A program made the translations under genes and the position numbers. The notes beneath the pieces were generated by a model that worked only from the letters and a program-made list of their open reading frames with translations, searched no databases and was not told where the DNA came from. 32,377 nt of DNA from an uncultured bacterium (GTDB lineage Bacteria > Pseudomonadota > Gammaproteobacteria > Burkholderiales > Burkholderiaceae_E). Of this stretch, positions 1-8,247 are shown piece by piece (the first letter of the stretch is position 1; each line of letters starts with the position of its first letter). The stretch is taken from positions 1-32,377 of the forward strand of contig CAIPNM010000454.1 of the NCBI GenBank assembly GCA_903866395.1, written 5' to 3'.

Positions 1-1
1 A

Positions 2-478
2 CCCGGAGGCAGGGTTGACGAGGCCAACCAACTCGCTAAAACCGAATTTGGCGCGATTGCCCAACAGATGTCCGATACCAGCCTTTCATCTCTTTACAAG
101 GCTTATCTTGACCAACCGCACCTCGTTCAGGCGTCTGAGCCGATGGGCAGCGTTTCAATGCAAGTTGAGAGCAGCTTTGGGCCGTCCGACCAGGCTGAGA
201 ACCGGACCTTCTGGCAGCAGGCCAAGCCCCGCGCTCAACCTTTCACATGGGGCCTCGGCGCCGTAGAGGTCATGTTTGAGGTGATCGGGAAGGAAATGAC
301 AGGGCGCGGTTTGTTGGTGAAGAGCGAACCCGAGCTCAAGGCGATCACCGACACCGCTCGTTACCCCGAGTCTGCGGAACAACTCATCGTGAATTGCATC
401 GGCACAGGCACGCCTGTCGACAACGCAGTGGCCAATCTCCGATCGAGCGCGCCGCCCCCTGGAGCGCTCCGGGCCTGA
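2..478 (+). CDS. Unidentified protein, 5' end outside the window
   Basis: An open frame runs from the left edge (frame beginning at base 2) to a TGA ending at 478. The first in-frame ATG is at 68, but the frame is open upstream, so the gene probably starts before the window. Codon choice looks like a real gene, with a plausible third-position pattern and a soluble, charged product of about 158 visible residues. There is no signal peptide or membrane segment, and I recognise no family. The last 30 or so residues are low-complexity (Ala/Pro/Arg) and may be read-through into degenerate DNA next to the phoU remnant. The opposite strand is also open here but its product looks less protein-like. 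Function unknown. Confidence 0.45.
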   Translation, partial: PGGRVDEANQLAKTEFGAIAQQMSDTSLSSLYKAYLDQPHLVQASEPMGSVSMQVESSFGPSDQAENRTFWQQAKPRAQPFTWGLGAVEVMFEVIGKEMTGRGLLVKSEPELKAITDTARYPESAEQLIVNCIGTGTPVDNAVANLRSSAPPPGALRA

Positions 479-489
479 AGCGCCGGGCC

Positions 490-513
490 CGGTGGGGCAT
501 ATTGAGCCCACCG
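490..513. terminator. Possible hairpin terminator between left-edge gene and phoU remnant
   Basis: The arms CGGTGGGGC (490-498) and GCCCACCG (506-513) can pair with one bulged G around a 7-base loop. It lies just after the stop of the left-edge reading frame and just beyond the 3' end of the phoU remnant, so it could end transcripts from either side. There is no run of T after the stem on either strand, so intrinsic termination is not assured. Confidence 0.3.
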
Positions 514-538
514 CCCGTGCCACGTCTGTCATGGGGAA

Positions 539-727
539 GTGACGAATGTCGGTTTCCTTCACCACGTCAATCACCGCCTCGGCCAGATTCGTCGTGTGGT
601 CACCGATCCGCTCAACCGTCTTGGCGACGACCGCCAGATCGATGCAGGAGCTGTTGGTGTGTAATAACTTGATCAAATATATGACGAGCCGAAGGCAATC
701 TCTGAATTTCTCGTTCAAGTGCGTTGA
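539..727 (-). pseudogene. phoU: phoU 3' fragment (phosphate-uptake regulator remnant)
   Basis: Read on the minus strand, about 60 residues resemble the carboxy end of PhoU: a helix with FRDCLRLVIYLIK, then VAKTVERIGDHTTNLAEAV and an ending VVKETDIRH. The VERIGDHxTNxAE motif is the signature of the second PhoU three-helix repeat, where metals bind. The frame hits a stop at 728-730, no start with a ribosome site is visible, and the remaining three quarters of PhoU (usually about 230 residues) is absent; the acyltransferase gene starts 70 bp away. The segment between the two helices also looks shortened. It reads as a decayed relic left when this flank was rearranged. The motif is clear; the inference of decay rests on the missing amino part. 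Confidence 0.6.
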
Positions 728-797
728 TCAGTCCACGCTCGGCGGTGGCGATTTCAAAACGTAGGTACCCACCGAGAAAGGCAGTGGACGAAGCGTG

Positions 798-2723
798 ATG
801 GACTACCGACGGGAGATAGATGGACTGAGGGCGATTGCTGTGCTGCCGGTCATGCTGTTCCACGCCGGCATTGGGGCGTTTAGTGGCGGCTTTGTCGGTG
901 TGGATGTTTTCTTCGTAGTTAGCGGCTACCTCATTACAAAAATCATCCTGAATAATCTTACGCACGGAACGTTTTCGATTGTTGATTTTTATGAGCGTCG
1001 CGCCAGGAGAATTTTGCCGGCATTGTTTTTAGTCATGCTCGCTTCCATCCCTTTCGCTTGGCTCTTTTTGACCGCCCCCGAATATAAGAACTTTTCGCGC
1101 AGCCTGATTGCGGTTTCTTTCTTTGCGTCAAATGTCTTGTTTTATCGGGAAAGCGGCTACTTTGATACGGCTGCAGAACTGAAACCGCTGCTGCACACGT
1201 GGAGCTTAGCAGTAGAGGAGCAGTACTATCTCGTTTTTCCAATTATTCTGATAATTGTTTGGAAACGGGGCCGACGGTGGGTATTCGTATCACTTTTAAT
1301 AGGGGCCGTCGCCAGTCTTGCCTTTGCGCAGTGGGCGGTACATGCAAAGCCTGCGGCTGCCTTCTATTTACTGCCAACCCGCGGATGGGAATTGCTTGTT
1401 GGCGCGCTCGCCGCAGTTTATCTTTCGCAAAGAGCGCGAACAGGTTTCGGCAGAACAGCTGGCGAAGCGGGCGGATGGTTAGGGGTCGTACTCATTTTAT
1501 ATGCTGTTTTCTCATACAGCAAAGCAACTCCCTTCCCTGGCTTTTATGCTCTCGTTCCGACCCTCGCTACCGTATTGGTCATAGTGTTTGCTACAGAAAA
1601 TACTACGGTGGGGAGGTTTATCGGAAACAAGGCTTTTGTAGCCCTTGGATTAATCAGTTACAGTGCTTATTTGTGGCATCAGCCATTATTTGCATTTGCC
1701 AGGCACGGGGGAGTGGACGAGGCGGACCATCACGTGTTTATAGTTCTTCTGGTGGTTGCTTTGATACTGGCATTTTTTACCTGGAAATTTGTGGAAGCGC
1801 CATTCCGGTCCAAAGGAAGAATCAATAGCGTACTATTTTTAAAAATTGTTACCGTTGGGAGTTTGTTTTTTATCGGCATTGGTTACTATGGCCGCGCGAA
1901 CGAGGGTTTCCCAGAGAATACGAATATCCCCGATTCGGGCCAGGTTAAGCTAACCGACAGAAATTTTGTGGTTCTTGGGGATTCGCACGGCGAGCATCTT
2001 ATTTCTGGCCTTGTATCAATAACAACCGGCAGGGTTGAAAACTTTACAAGTGTTGGTTGTATTCCATTAAGGAATGTTGATAGGTATGACTCGCGATTCG
2101 CCCCTGGCGAATGCGCCAGAACGATCAACTCGTGGCTTGACAAAATTATCAAAGACGACCCCGGCGCGGTAATCATATTAAGCGCTATGGGGCCGCTTTA
2201 CCTCGATGCAGTGCCGTTCAAAGGGAAAGATGTCGCTCGCGTGACCGGGTTGGGGGTGGAACTTATCACTGACAAGTCAATCACGGACAGATACAAGGTA
2301 TTTGAGATTGGTCTTCGCCAAACCCTTTTTGAGCTGTCGTCGCTTAGGAAATCTACCGTAATTTTCGCGATTGATGTTCCTGAGCTAGGAATAGACAGCG
2401 GCTGTTCCAAAGGATCAAAAAAATTATCAATTGGAAAATTCGTTCTTCGTGACCTGGTTCCGGCTGCAGACGCACAAAATTGTGCTGTCCCGCGACACGA
2501 CTATGAAGATCGAGCAGCTTCTTACAAGAAGTTGGTATCGAATGTGGTTGCCGAGTTTCCAGCAATACGCGTGTTTGATCCGACAGACTTGTTTTGCGAT
2601 CCGGACTTATGCAAAGGATACGACCCTCGGTATGGTTTTTTATACCGTGACGTTGATCACCTGAGTGCCTCGGGTAGTCGGTTTTATGCCGAGCGCTTGG
2701 CTGATTTTATTCATCGAAAATAA
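798..2723 (+). CDS. OafA/YrhL-type acyltransferase with C-terminal SGNH domain
   Basis: This is a 641-residue integral membrane acyltransferase that O-acetylates surface polysaccharide, probably LPS O-antigen or another glycan, at the inner membrane. Residues 1-340 are the multi-TM acyltransferase-3 domain, with the opening EIDGLRAIAV, the catalytic-type FHAG histidine (His22), the GVDVFFVVSGYLI helix and the YERRARRILP arginine motif. From about 390 an SGNH hydrolase-like domain begins with GDSH (Ser396) and closes with DVDHLS (Asp618, His621), so the usual catalytic set is present. A GTG lies directly before the chosen ATG and is an equally possible start. The gene is visibly richer in A+T than the secretion genes, which suggests separate acquisition. 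It ends 8 bp from the convergent regulatory operon. A link to the T3SS is not shown by sequence. Confidence 0.9.
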   Translation: MDYRREIDGLRAIAVLPVMLFHAGIGAFSGGFVGVDVFFVVSGYLITKIILNNLTHGTFSIVDFYERRARRILPALFLVMLASIPFAWLFLTAPEYKNFSRSLIAVSFFASNVLFYRESGYFDTAAELKPLLHTWSLAVEEQYYLVFPIILIIVWKRGRRWVFVSLLIGAVASLAFAQWAVHAKPAAAFYLLPTRGWELLVGALAAVYLSQRARTGFGRTAGEAGGWLGVVLILYAVFSYSKATPFPGFYALVPTLATVLVIVFATENTTVGRFIGNKAFVALGLISYSAYLWHQPLFAFARHGGVDEADHHVFIVLLVVALILAFFTWKFVEAPFRSKGRINSVLFLKIVTVGSLFFIGIGYYGRANEGFPENTNIPDSGQVKLTDRNFVVLGDSHGEHLISGLVSITTGRVENFTSVGCIPLRNVDRYDSRFAPGECARTINSWLDKIIKDDPGAVIILSAMGPLYLDAVPFKGKDVARVTGLGVELITDKSITDRYKVFEIGLRQTLFELSSLRKSTVIFAIDVPELGIDSGCSKGSKKLSIGKFVLRDLVPAADAQNCAVPRHDYEDRAASYKKLVSNVVAEFPAIRVFDPTDLFCDPDLCKGYDPRYGFLYRDVDHLSASGSRFYAERLADFIHRK

Positions 2724-2731
2724 TGGGTACG

Positions 2732-4906
2732 TCATTGCACTGAGGGTTGCCGGCTTTCGCCCGGGCGATACCGCAGCGCCATCAGGGTGATGTCATCGTA
2801 TTGCGGTGCGCCGCCAGCGAAGTCGTCAACGGATAACATCACCCGATCAATCAGGTTTTGTACCGACAGAATGGATGTATCGCTACACACGGTCTCAAGC
2901 CGATTGACGCCGAACATTTGCTGCTGCGCGTTATGCGCCTCGGTGATTCCGTCCGTGTAAAGCACCAACGTATCACCGGGCAGCATTTGTAGGCGCGCCT
3001 CGTCATACACGGCATCTTCGATGACACCCAATACAAGCCCGGTGGCCTGGTCCAGCCGTTCCAGTTCGCCGGAGGATCGCCGTAGCAGGGGTGGATTGTG
3101 CCCTGCGCTGCTGTAGGTGAGTGCACCCGTCTCCAGGTCTAACAATCCGACGAATAGCGTGGTAAACGCGACAGCATCGTTCGACCGCGCAAGGGCCACA
3201 TTCGCCGCAGCGAGCCCGGCTGCAAGCCCTCCAAAGGCCTCGCTCGCCGCGGTGACCAGCGTTTTGCTAGTCAACACAAACATCGCCGCAGGAATCCCTT
3301 TTCCGGAAGAATCGCAGACCAGAAACATCAGCTTCCTTCCCGAGTCGAAAAGTTGGAAATCGTAGCTGTCGCCGCCTACTTCCTTGGCTGGGCGAGTGAG
3401 TGCTTCGAGTTCGACCCGGTCACGAATCGGTGCGAGCGCGTTTCGGTCGGGCAGCATGCTCAGTTGCAGCGAGCGGGCGACGGCCACTTCCTCTCGGAGT
3501 CGGAAGAGATCGGATCGCTCCGCCAATGCCTGCCTGACGGTGTCTAGGTCTGCCGTGCGCTCGGCGAGTAGCGCGGTCAACCGGCTCTGCTGCCCCTTCA
3601 CCCGATCGCTCATGAACTGAAAAGCGCGGGCGAGCGGTGTGTCCGCCGGGCCCTCGGGGTGATCTGCCGACCGCTCCTCGGTGACCACCACCCTGGACAA
3701 CATTTGCAACACCGCGACTCGCTCGGTGTCATCGAGCGTTTGCGCCAGTCGCCGCAATTCACTTTCAATCATCTGCCGCTCACGACTGTGCGTGACGGTT
3801 GCGGCAAAGGCGAGTCGGTCGCGTTCGATTGCTGCTTCGCGCAGGCCTTCAACCGCCTGATTGATTCGACCCAGTTCATCCGTTCGAGCGGTCCCGATGG
3901 CCGGCGCGTGCAGGTCAAGTCGGGACAGTGAACGCGTGAGTCGGTCGACGTCTTCAAGCGGCGCAAGTTCGCTTCGAAGCACGGCAAGCAGGAGCCCTAC
4001 AAAAAGCGCGAATCCGATTAGCACGACGAGCGTGACCGTATAGTCGAGTAAGTTCTCCGAGGCGATCTGACCGCTATCGGGCCGAATCAGGAGGAGATTC
4101 CCCAGACGCCGCCCTGTCATGTCATCAAGGGGCGCACGTGCAACCTCATACAGCACGCCCTCAAACGATACTGTTTGAAAAGGGGGACCCTGAATCACGG
4201 TATCGATCAGCCTGTCCAACGCATCCGGCGCCCGTCTGATGAGGCTGCGCCCATCAAGGTCGACCACAAGTACCTGTCCGGAGTACATCGCCTCGATACG
4301 GCTGGCGAGCACTCGAAAATCAACGCTGGCAAGCAGTACTGAGTCGGGCGCAAGCGTGACCCCAGCGGCCAGACGAAGCCTCGCTTCATTGAGATCGGCG
4401 CCCGATGTGGCGACCAGCCCCGCGCCCGATCCAAGCGTGTGAATATACGGAGCCTCGATGGCAGCACTGGTTTCAGTTCCTGATGCAGATCGATCCCGGA
4501 CCGAACGCAGGAGCTTTCCTGTGTGGTCGTGCAAGGAGATCCGCAAACCTGCGTCAGGATGCTTCGTCCGGTTTGATAGAGCGAGATCATCTGGCACCAG
4601 GCTGCCTGTGGCGACGGCGGACTGACGCTGAAGGCTCCGAAGAGCCGTTAGCAGTTCATCACCATGTGACTTGATGATCTCTGCCGTGCTTGCTGCAAAG
4701 GTCTGTGCGACGTAGTTGCTGAAACGTTCTACGCGCGCGGTGCTGAGCGCGGTAACGAGTAGCGTCCAGATTGCACCACCAGTCAACGCCGCGACAACAA
4801 CTGTCAGGAGGAGTCGTCGGGCAAGCGATCCGTTGATCATTTCAATCGGAAATCGGAGACGATCTCGCAGGCTGCCCCTTGGGCGCTGCTGCGTATCGAT
4901 TGTCAC
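2732..4906 (-). CDS. btrU: Membrane sensor PP2C (SpoIIE-type) phosphatase, BtrU-like
   Basis: This is a 724-residue serine phosphatase predicted to dephosphorylate the neighbouring STAS protein. Domains in order: TM1 (31-54), periplasmic sensor (about 55-287), TM2 (288-311), HAMP (about 312-365), coiled coil (366-469) and a PP2C/SpoIIE domain (470-715). Metal-binding landmarks are present: VGGD (Asp513), CDSSGKG (Asp532), YTDGITEA (Asp652) and YDDIT (Asp704/705), so it should be active. The start is a GTG whose last two bases begin the TGA of the upstream gene (GTGA), indicating translational coupling; longer upstream frames only overlap that gene. It is the last gene of the four-gene regulatory operon. 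Bordetella BtrU has the same role next to its T3SS genes. The periplasmic ligand is unknown. Confidence 0.92.
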   Translation of the reverse strand: MTIDTQQRPRGSLRDRLRFPIEMINGSLARRLLLTVVVAALTGGAIWTLLVTALSTARVERFSNYVAQTFAASTAEIIKSHGDELLTALRSLQRQSAVATGSLVPDDLALSNRTKHPDAGLRISLHDHTGKLLRSVRDRSASGTETSAAIEAPYIHTLGSGAGLVATSGADLNEARLRLAAGVTLAPDSVLLASVDFRVLASRIEAMYSGQVLVVDLDGRSLIRRAPDALDRLIDTVIQGPPFQTVSFEGVLYEVARAPLDDMTGRRLGNLLLIRPDSGQIASENLLDYTVTLVVLIGFALFVGLLLAVLRSELAPLEDVDRLTRSLSRLDLHAPAIGTARTDELGRINQAVEGLREAAIERDRLAFAATVTHSRERQMIESELRRLAQTLDDTERVAVLQMLSRVVVTEERSADHPEGPADTPLARAFQFMSDRVKGQQSRLTALLAERTADLDTVRQALAERSDLFRLREEVAVARSLQLSMLPDRNALAPIRDRVELEALTRPAKEVGGDSYDFQLFDSGRKLMFLVCDSSGKGIPAAMFVLTSKTLVTAASEAFGGLAAGLAAANVALARSNDAVAFTTLFVGLLDLETGALTYSSAGHNPPLLRRSSGELERLDQATGLVLGVIEDAVYDEARLQMLPGDTLVLYTDGITEAHNAQQQMFGVNRLETVCSDTSILSVQNLIDRVMLSVDDFAGGAPQYDDITLMALRYRPGESRQPSVQ

Positions 4907-6996
4907 CGTACAACCCCTGCCGCTATTCGCAGTCGAGAAGCGACCGCTGCGATGACCGATACCACCATGGCTGAAGCGATCGGAAAATAGCTGGATGCCG
5001 AGACCGCCGTCACGCCTGCCAGTCCGGAAACAATCAAACTGAACCCCACGCTTTGGATCACGAACCGCTGACGGGGAAACACTTGCTTGGGGTTGGCAGA
5101 CCGTGTTGACGCTGTGGTGGCGCGCTCTGGAACCGTTAGAGCTGTCCATGCAACACAGCATCCAGCGATGAGAGCAATAGCCGGGCCAAGCATGATGGAG
5201 ACCAGGTTGGCATCCGTCGCGTTGAGCAAATAGTGGAGAACAAGGCTGGGGGCCCCGCAGATTGCCCCAGCCAGCAGCGCCACCCAAACCGCCTTGGCAC
5301 CCAGCGAAAACGGCAGACAGATACCAGTTGCCATCGCAATCAGGAACATCGAAAGGCACAGGTAGCGGCCTGAGTCATCGTAATCGATGACCAAGATGGA
5401 CACTAAATAGACAAGGCTGATCGCAAGCACAGAAACCGAGAGCGACAACTGAATGAGGTGGGATGGGGCTGTCCGAGGCATCTGGTGCGACGAAGCGAAC
5501 GCAACGTCCTCGCGGCCGGAAAGGAGCGCCGGCAAGCCCGTCGCAGCAGGCAGAAGCGCTACGAACGACGCCATGGTCAGTATCCCAACAGGCGAGTGGG
5601 TCATCACCGCATACAGGATGGGAGGCAAACTCGCCACAAACAAAGCGACGAATATCACGCGAGTCAGGGCGATTCGGCTGCTCGATAAGGCGGAGATACC
5701 TGTGGATGAGGTCTGCTGCATCCAGAGATTGAAGGCGACCGCGATACAGAATCCGCTTACAACGCGCGGCAGCGCGACTCCTGCAATGTTAGTGATGAAG
5801 GTTGCAGATATGAGATACGCGGCTGCGGACACAAAACTCAGCCCAGCGAGTTTCAACAGATAGGATCGACGATCTTGAAGTGGCAGCGACACATTACTAC
5901 CCAGCCACCAGCCCAACCCGGTGCATCCCAGCAGTGCGGCCATGCGCCATGAAAACGGGACCGCCAACCATGTTGCCGCTTCACCTAGAGCACACATGAG
6001 AGCGAGAAGCGCCGTGAATTCAATGAGGAGCAGTAAACCCGTTGGTATGAACGATGCGCCGTGAGACGCTGACGGGAGGGAAGTGGCTTGTGTACCGAAG
6101 CGGTAACCGCGCGCGAGCCTCGCAGTAAGATCAGATACTTCAGCAGATTTCTCAGTTGCATAGCGCTCCAGATGCCGACTCCGCCAGTGGATGGTTTCCC
6201 AGAGACGCGCTGCGCGATCAAGGGCGAAGTTATGTCGGGCCGCGTAGCGCCGAATCTCCAGGCTTCCTTCCAAATCAAGGCGGCTTAACCAGTTTCCGCG
6301 ACGCGCGTTATTTTGGAAGCGGCGGATTGCCTGGAGCGGAGCAAATACCAGCCGCGTGAGCAGCTGGTCTAGGGTCACCCAAATGAGGAGTGCAACGAGG
6401 GTAGTACCGCTCAATGCAAAGAGTAGAACCCGAGTGGTTTGAGCGTGGCCCTCGGTTGAAAAAGCGAGAATGAGCAAGGGGCCCTCACGCCCGGATCCCT
6501 CCAGGATTCTTCCCGCGGTGATCGTTTGGCCCGACAAGGTGATCGTTGCGATGTCATCGCCCTTGGGGGGAAATAGGTTTGCAGGCAACGCACGTAGCGC
6601 TTCAAGCTGCTGCGCAGAGCCCGCCAGCTCGACCCCCGCAGTAGCGATCACCTCCCCATCACTACTTACCACTGCGATCGACGCAAGCTGCCGGTAGGTC
6701 TTGAGAAGTATTTCAAGCTCTGTCGGGCTGGCAGCAATGAGGCCATCGGCTCGCTGGCCACCAGGAGATGTCTGATTGGGCGAAATGAGGCTCGCAGCAA
6801 GATTCTCTGTGATGACAGTCGCCTGTCGCTGATAAGTGCGCTCGCGTTCGGCCGTCAGGCGAGACTCCGGGGTGATAGCGATCACCGCGAGAAGGACCAT
6901 CACCAGGGTCGACAGAGCCGCAGCACCCCACGCGACAGTGAACCGAATCCGGATTCGATCGGCCCGCAACATCGGGCGCTCGGCGGGCGTTGTCAT
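4903..6996 (-). CDS. Periplasmic sensor-HAMP protein fused to a multi-TM MFS-like domain
   Basis: The 697-residue membrane protein has no kinase, cyclase or phosphatase domain. It shows TM1 (19-42), a periplasmic part (43-188), TM2 (189-213), a HAMP-like segment (about 214-265) and a charged helix to about 297. From 317 to 690 there are roughly ten to twelve hydrophobic helices. After the second of these comes a loop ending in QDRR (375-377), reminiscent of the MFS motif A (GxLaDrxGRR). It therefore looks like a sensor joined to a transporter-like module. It sits between kinase and phosphatase genes and overlaps both neighbours by four bases (ATGA upstream, GTGA downstream), so it is surely part of the switch. 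Inference: it either senses a transported compound or presents a membrane signal to the phosphatase. A Bordetella btrX-type gene may be the counterpart, but I cannot confirm that. Confidence 0.85.
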   Translation of the reverse strand: MTTPAERPMLRADRIRIRFTVAWGAAALSTLVMVLLAVIAITPESRLTAERERTYQRQATVITENLAASLISPNQTSPGGQRADGLIAASPTELEILLKTYRQLASIAVVSSDGEVIATAGVELAGSAQQLEALRALPANLFPPKGDDIATITLSGQTITAGRILEGSGREGPLLILAFSTEGHAQTTRVLLFALSGTTLVALLIWVTLDQLLTRLVFAPLQAIRRFQNNARRGNWLSRLDLEGSLEIRRYAARHNFALDRAARLWETIHWRSRHLERYATEKSAEVSDLTARLARGYRFGTQATSLPSASHGASFIPTGLLLLIEFTALLALMCALGEAATWLAVPFSWRMAALLGCTGLGWWLGSNVSLPLQDRRSYLLKLAGLSFVSAAAYLISATFITNIAGVALPRVVSGFCIAVAFNLWMQQTSSTGISALSSSRIALTRVIFVALFVASLPPILYAVMTHSPVGILTMASFVALLPAATGLPALLSGREDVAFASSHQMPRTAPSHLIQLSLSVSVLAISLVYLVSILVIDYDDSGRYLCLSMFLIAMATGICLPFSLGAKAVWVALLAGAICGAPSLVLHYLLNATDANLVSIMLGPAIALIAGCCVAWTALTVPERATTASTRSANPKQVFPRQRFVIQSVGFSLIVSGLAGVTAVSASSYFPIASAMVVSVIAAVASRLRIAAGVVR

Positions 6997-7733
6997 CGCG
7001 CGGCAAGATCCTGCAAGCGGTGCGCGGTAACTTCAAGCTGCGCGATCACGTCGCTCATGTGTTCCGTTAGCCCTTCATCAGGCTCACCCTGAGGATTTGG
7101 GACCAAGACAGGTGTAGCGCTGGGAAGGGCGCGCTGGAGCACTCTCCTGGATAGCCAGAAACCCAAACCTGCGATGACGAACAAAATAAGCGATAGCACC
7201 GGAATCGCCATCTGGAGCGTCGATTCAATGATCAGATAGAAATCGGTCATGACCGCCCTGGTGCTGACCAGGATGACCAGCAGACACAGGTCCTGACGGT
7301 CTTCGCTTTGAACCGGAAACATGTAACTGCGAGCAGCGGGCGAGTCAGCGGTCTCGCGGAACACCACTGACGCTGCAACTTGATTTGCATTCTGCTTTGC
7401 GCGTGTGCCGATCAGCCGGGTGTCGGTATCCGCAATAATGGTCTGGTCAGGCAGTTGCACGCTGACCCTGATGATGTCGGGATCTCTTACCCATCGGGCG
7501 TGGATCAACTGCTGAATCGACTCGGCGGCGAGAAGCCGGCCATCTTGCTGAAACCCGGATTGGATGACGCGCGTCGCCTCACTGGCGATCAACGTTACCG
7601 CGGTTCGCTGCTCCGATTCAGTCCGGCGCTCGATCCATAGTGCGGTGCCGAGCGCGAAGGCCGACAACGCTCCGAACACGATCGCCCCCACGACCGACGA
7701 CACGAGTGTTGCAAGGGAAAGGTGTCTAATCAT
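6993..7733 (-). CDS. Membrane sensor protein without output domain
   Basis: The 246-residue protein has TM1 (8-32), a periplasmic domain of about 140 residues, TM2 (172-194) and a 50-residue cytoplasmic tail ending in a short amphipathic helix (about 223-243). The periplasmic strand pattern around VSVQLPDQTIIADTD (91-105) resembles small Cache/PAS-like extracytoplasmic sensors, but this is a weak fold-level impression. No HAMP, catalytic or DNA-binding domain follows. The ATG chosen overlaps the stop of the HATPase gene by eight bases; a longer frame to 7790 would cover that gene further and is unlikely. Its stop overlaps the next start (ATGA). It probably senses a periplasmic cue and acts by contact with the HATPase or the two larger sensors. 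Function is inferred from position only. Confidence 0.82.
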   Translation of the reverse strand: MIRHLSLATLVSSVVGAIVFGALSAFALGTALWIERRTESEQRTAVTLIASEATRVIQSGFQQDGRLLAAESIQQLIHARWVRDPDIIRVSVQLPDQTIIADTDTRLIGTRAKQNANQVAASVVFRETADSPAARSYMFPVQSEDRQDLCLLVILVSTRAVMTDFYLIIESTLQMAIPVLSLILFVIAGLGFWLSRRVLQRALPSATPVLVPNPQGEPDEGLTEHMSDVIAQLEVTAHRLQDLAAR

Positions 7734-8226
7734 TTCTTGCCGCCAGGAGAAATACCGCGGTGGTGCGGTTGATCCCGCGCTCCCGGACATAACTCAGCTC
7801 ACTTGAGAGCGAGCGTACGAGAAACAGCCCCAACCCCCCTTCGCGGCGGTCGTCAAGCGGCGCGTTGAGATCAGGAGGCGGCTTCTCTGTGGGATCAAAG
7901 GGCAGACCATCGTCTTCGATCATCAACGAGATACGGTCATTGCTCTGTGTAAGCCGCACCGAAACCCATCCTGTATCGCCGGGTTGCCGACCGTGCGTCA
8001 CATTGTTGATGAGCAGTTCCTCGAGTACCAGTCGCAACGTGTGAGCCAGACGCTCGCCCCATGCGTTGACATCTTGAAGCTGGTCAAACTCGGATAGCGC
8101 CTGTGCGAGCCCCGGAGCGCTCGCCGCGTAGGTGGCCTCCAGAGAGGTGACTGCGGCACTGGTATGCATGCTGGAAGTTGCGCTTTGCCTCGGCCCGGTC
8201 ATTGTTGCACAATCGGTCGAGTCCAT
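7726..8226 (-). CDS. btrW: Switch-protein serine kinase / anti-sigma factor (HATPase_c), BtrW-like
   Basis: This 166-residue protein is a GHKL-type serine kinase of the SpoIIAB/RsbW class. The N box LVLEELLINNVTHG (67-79; Glu70, Asn75), the G1 box IEDDGLPFDP (103-112) and the G2 box EGGLGLFLV (129-137) form a complete ATP site. By analogy with Bordetella BtrW it phosphorylates the STAS protein and, when that partner is phosphorylated, can bind and block its other target (BtrW has been proposed to act through the sigma factor BtrS). It is the first gene of the minus-strand regulatory operon. ATG codons at 8226, 8202 and 8169 are all possible starts and none has a good ribosome site; the kinase fold needs only residues from about 25 on, so the true start may be 8169. 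The STAS gene diverges immediately upstream. Confidence 0.92.
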   Translation of the reverse strand: MDSTDCATMTGPRQSATSSMHTSAAVTSLEATYAASAPGLAQALSEFDQLQDVNAWGERLAHTLRLVLEELLINNVTHGRQPGDTGWVSVRLTQSNDRISLMIEDDGLPFDPTEKPPPDLNAPLDDRREGGLGLFLVRSLSSELSYVRERGINRTTAVFLLAARND

Positions 8227-8247
8227 CAGCCGAGCGGAAATCGTTCC

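Noticed and set aside
155-718. The full 187-residue minus-strand frame as an intact gene
   Set aside because: Only the first 60 residues resemble PhoU; the rest reads as antisense of the better-coded plus-strand frame, and the PhoU amino part is missing. Kept only as a pseudogene fragment.
2724-2731. Terminator between the acyltransferase and btrU-like genes
   Set aside because: Only 8 bp separate the convergent stops and no hairpin with a T-run is visible.
4907-5359. Longer N-terminus of the PP2C protein
   Set aside because: The extra 151 residues overlap the multi-TM gene and are low-quality sequence; the GTG nested in the upstream stop gives a protein beginning just before the first membrane helix.
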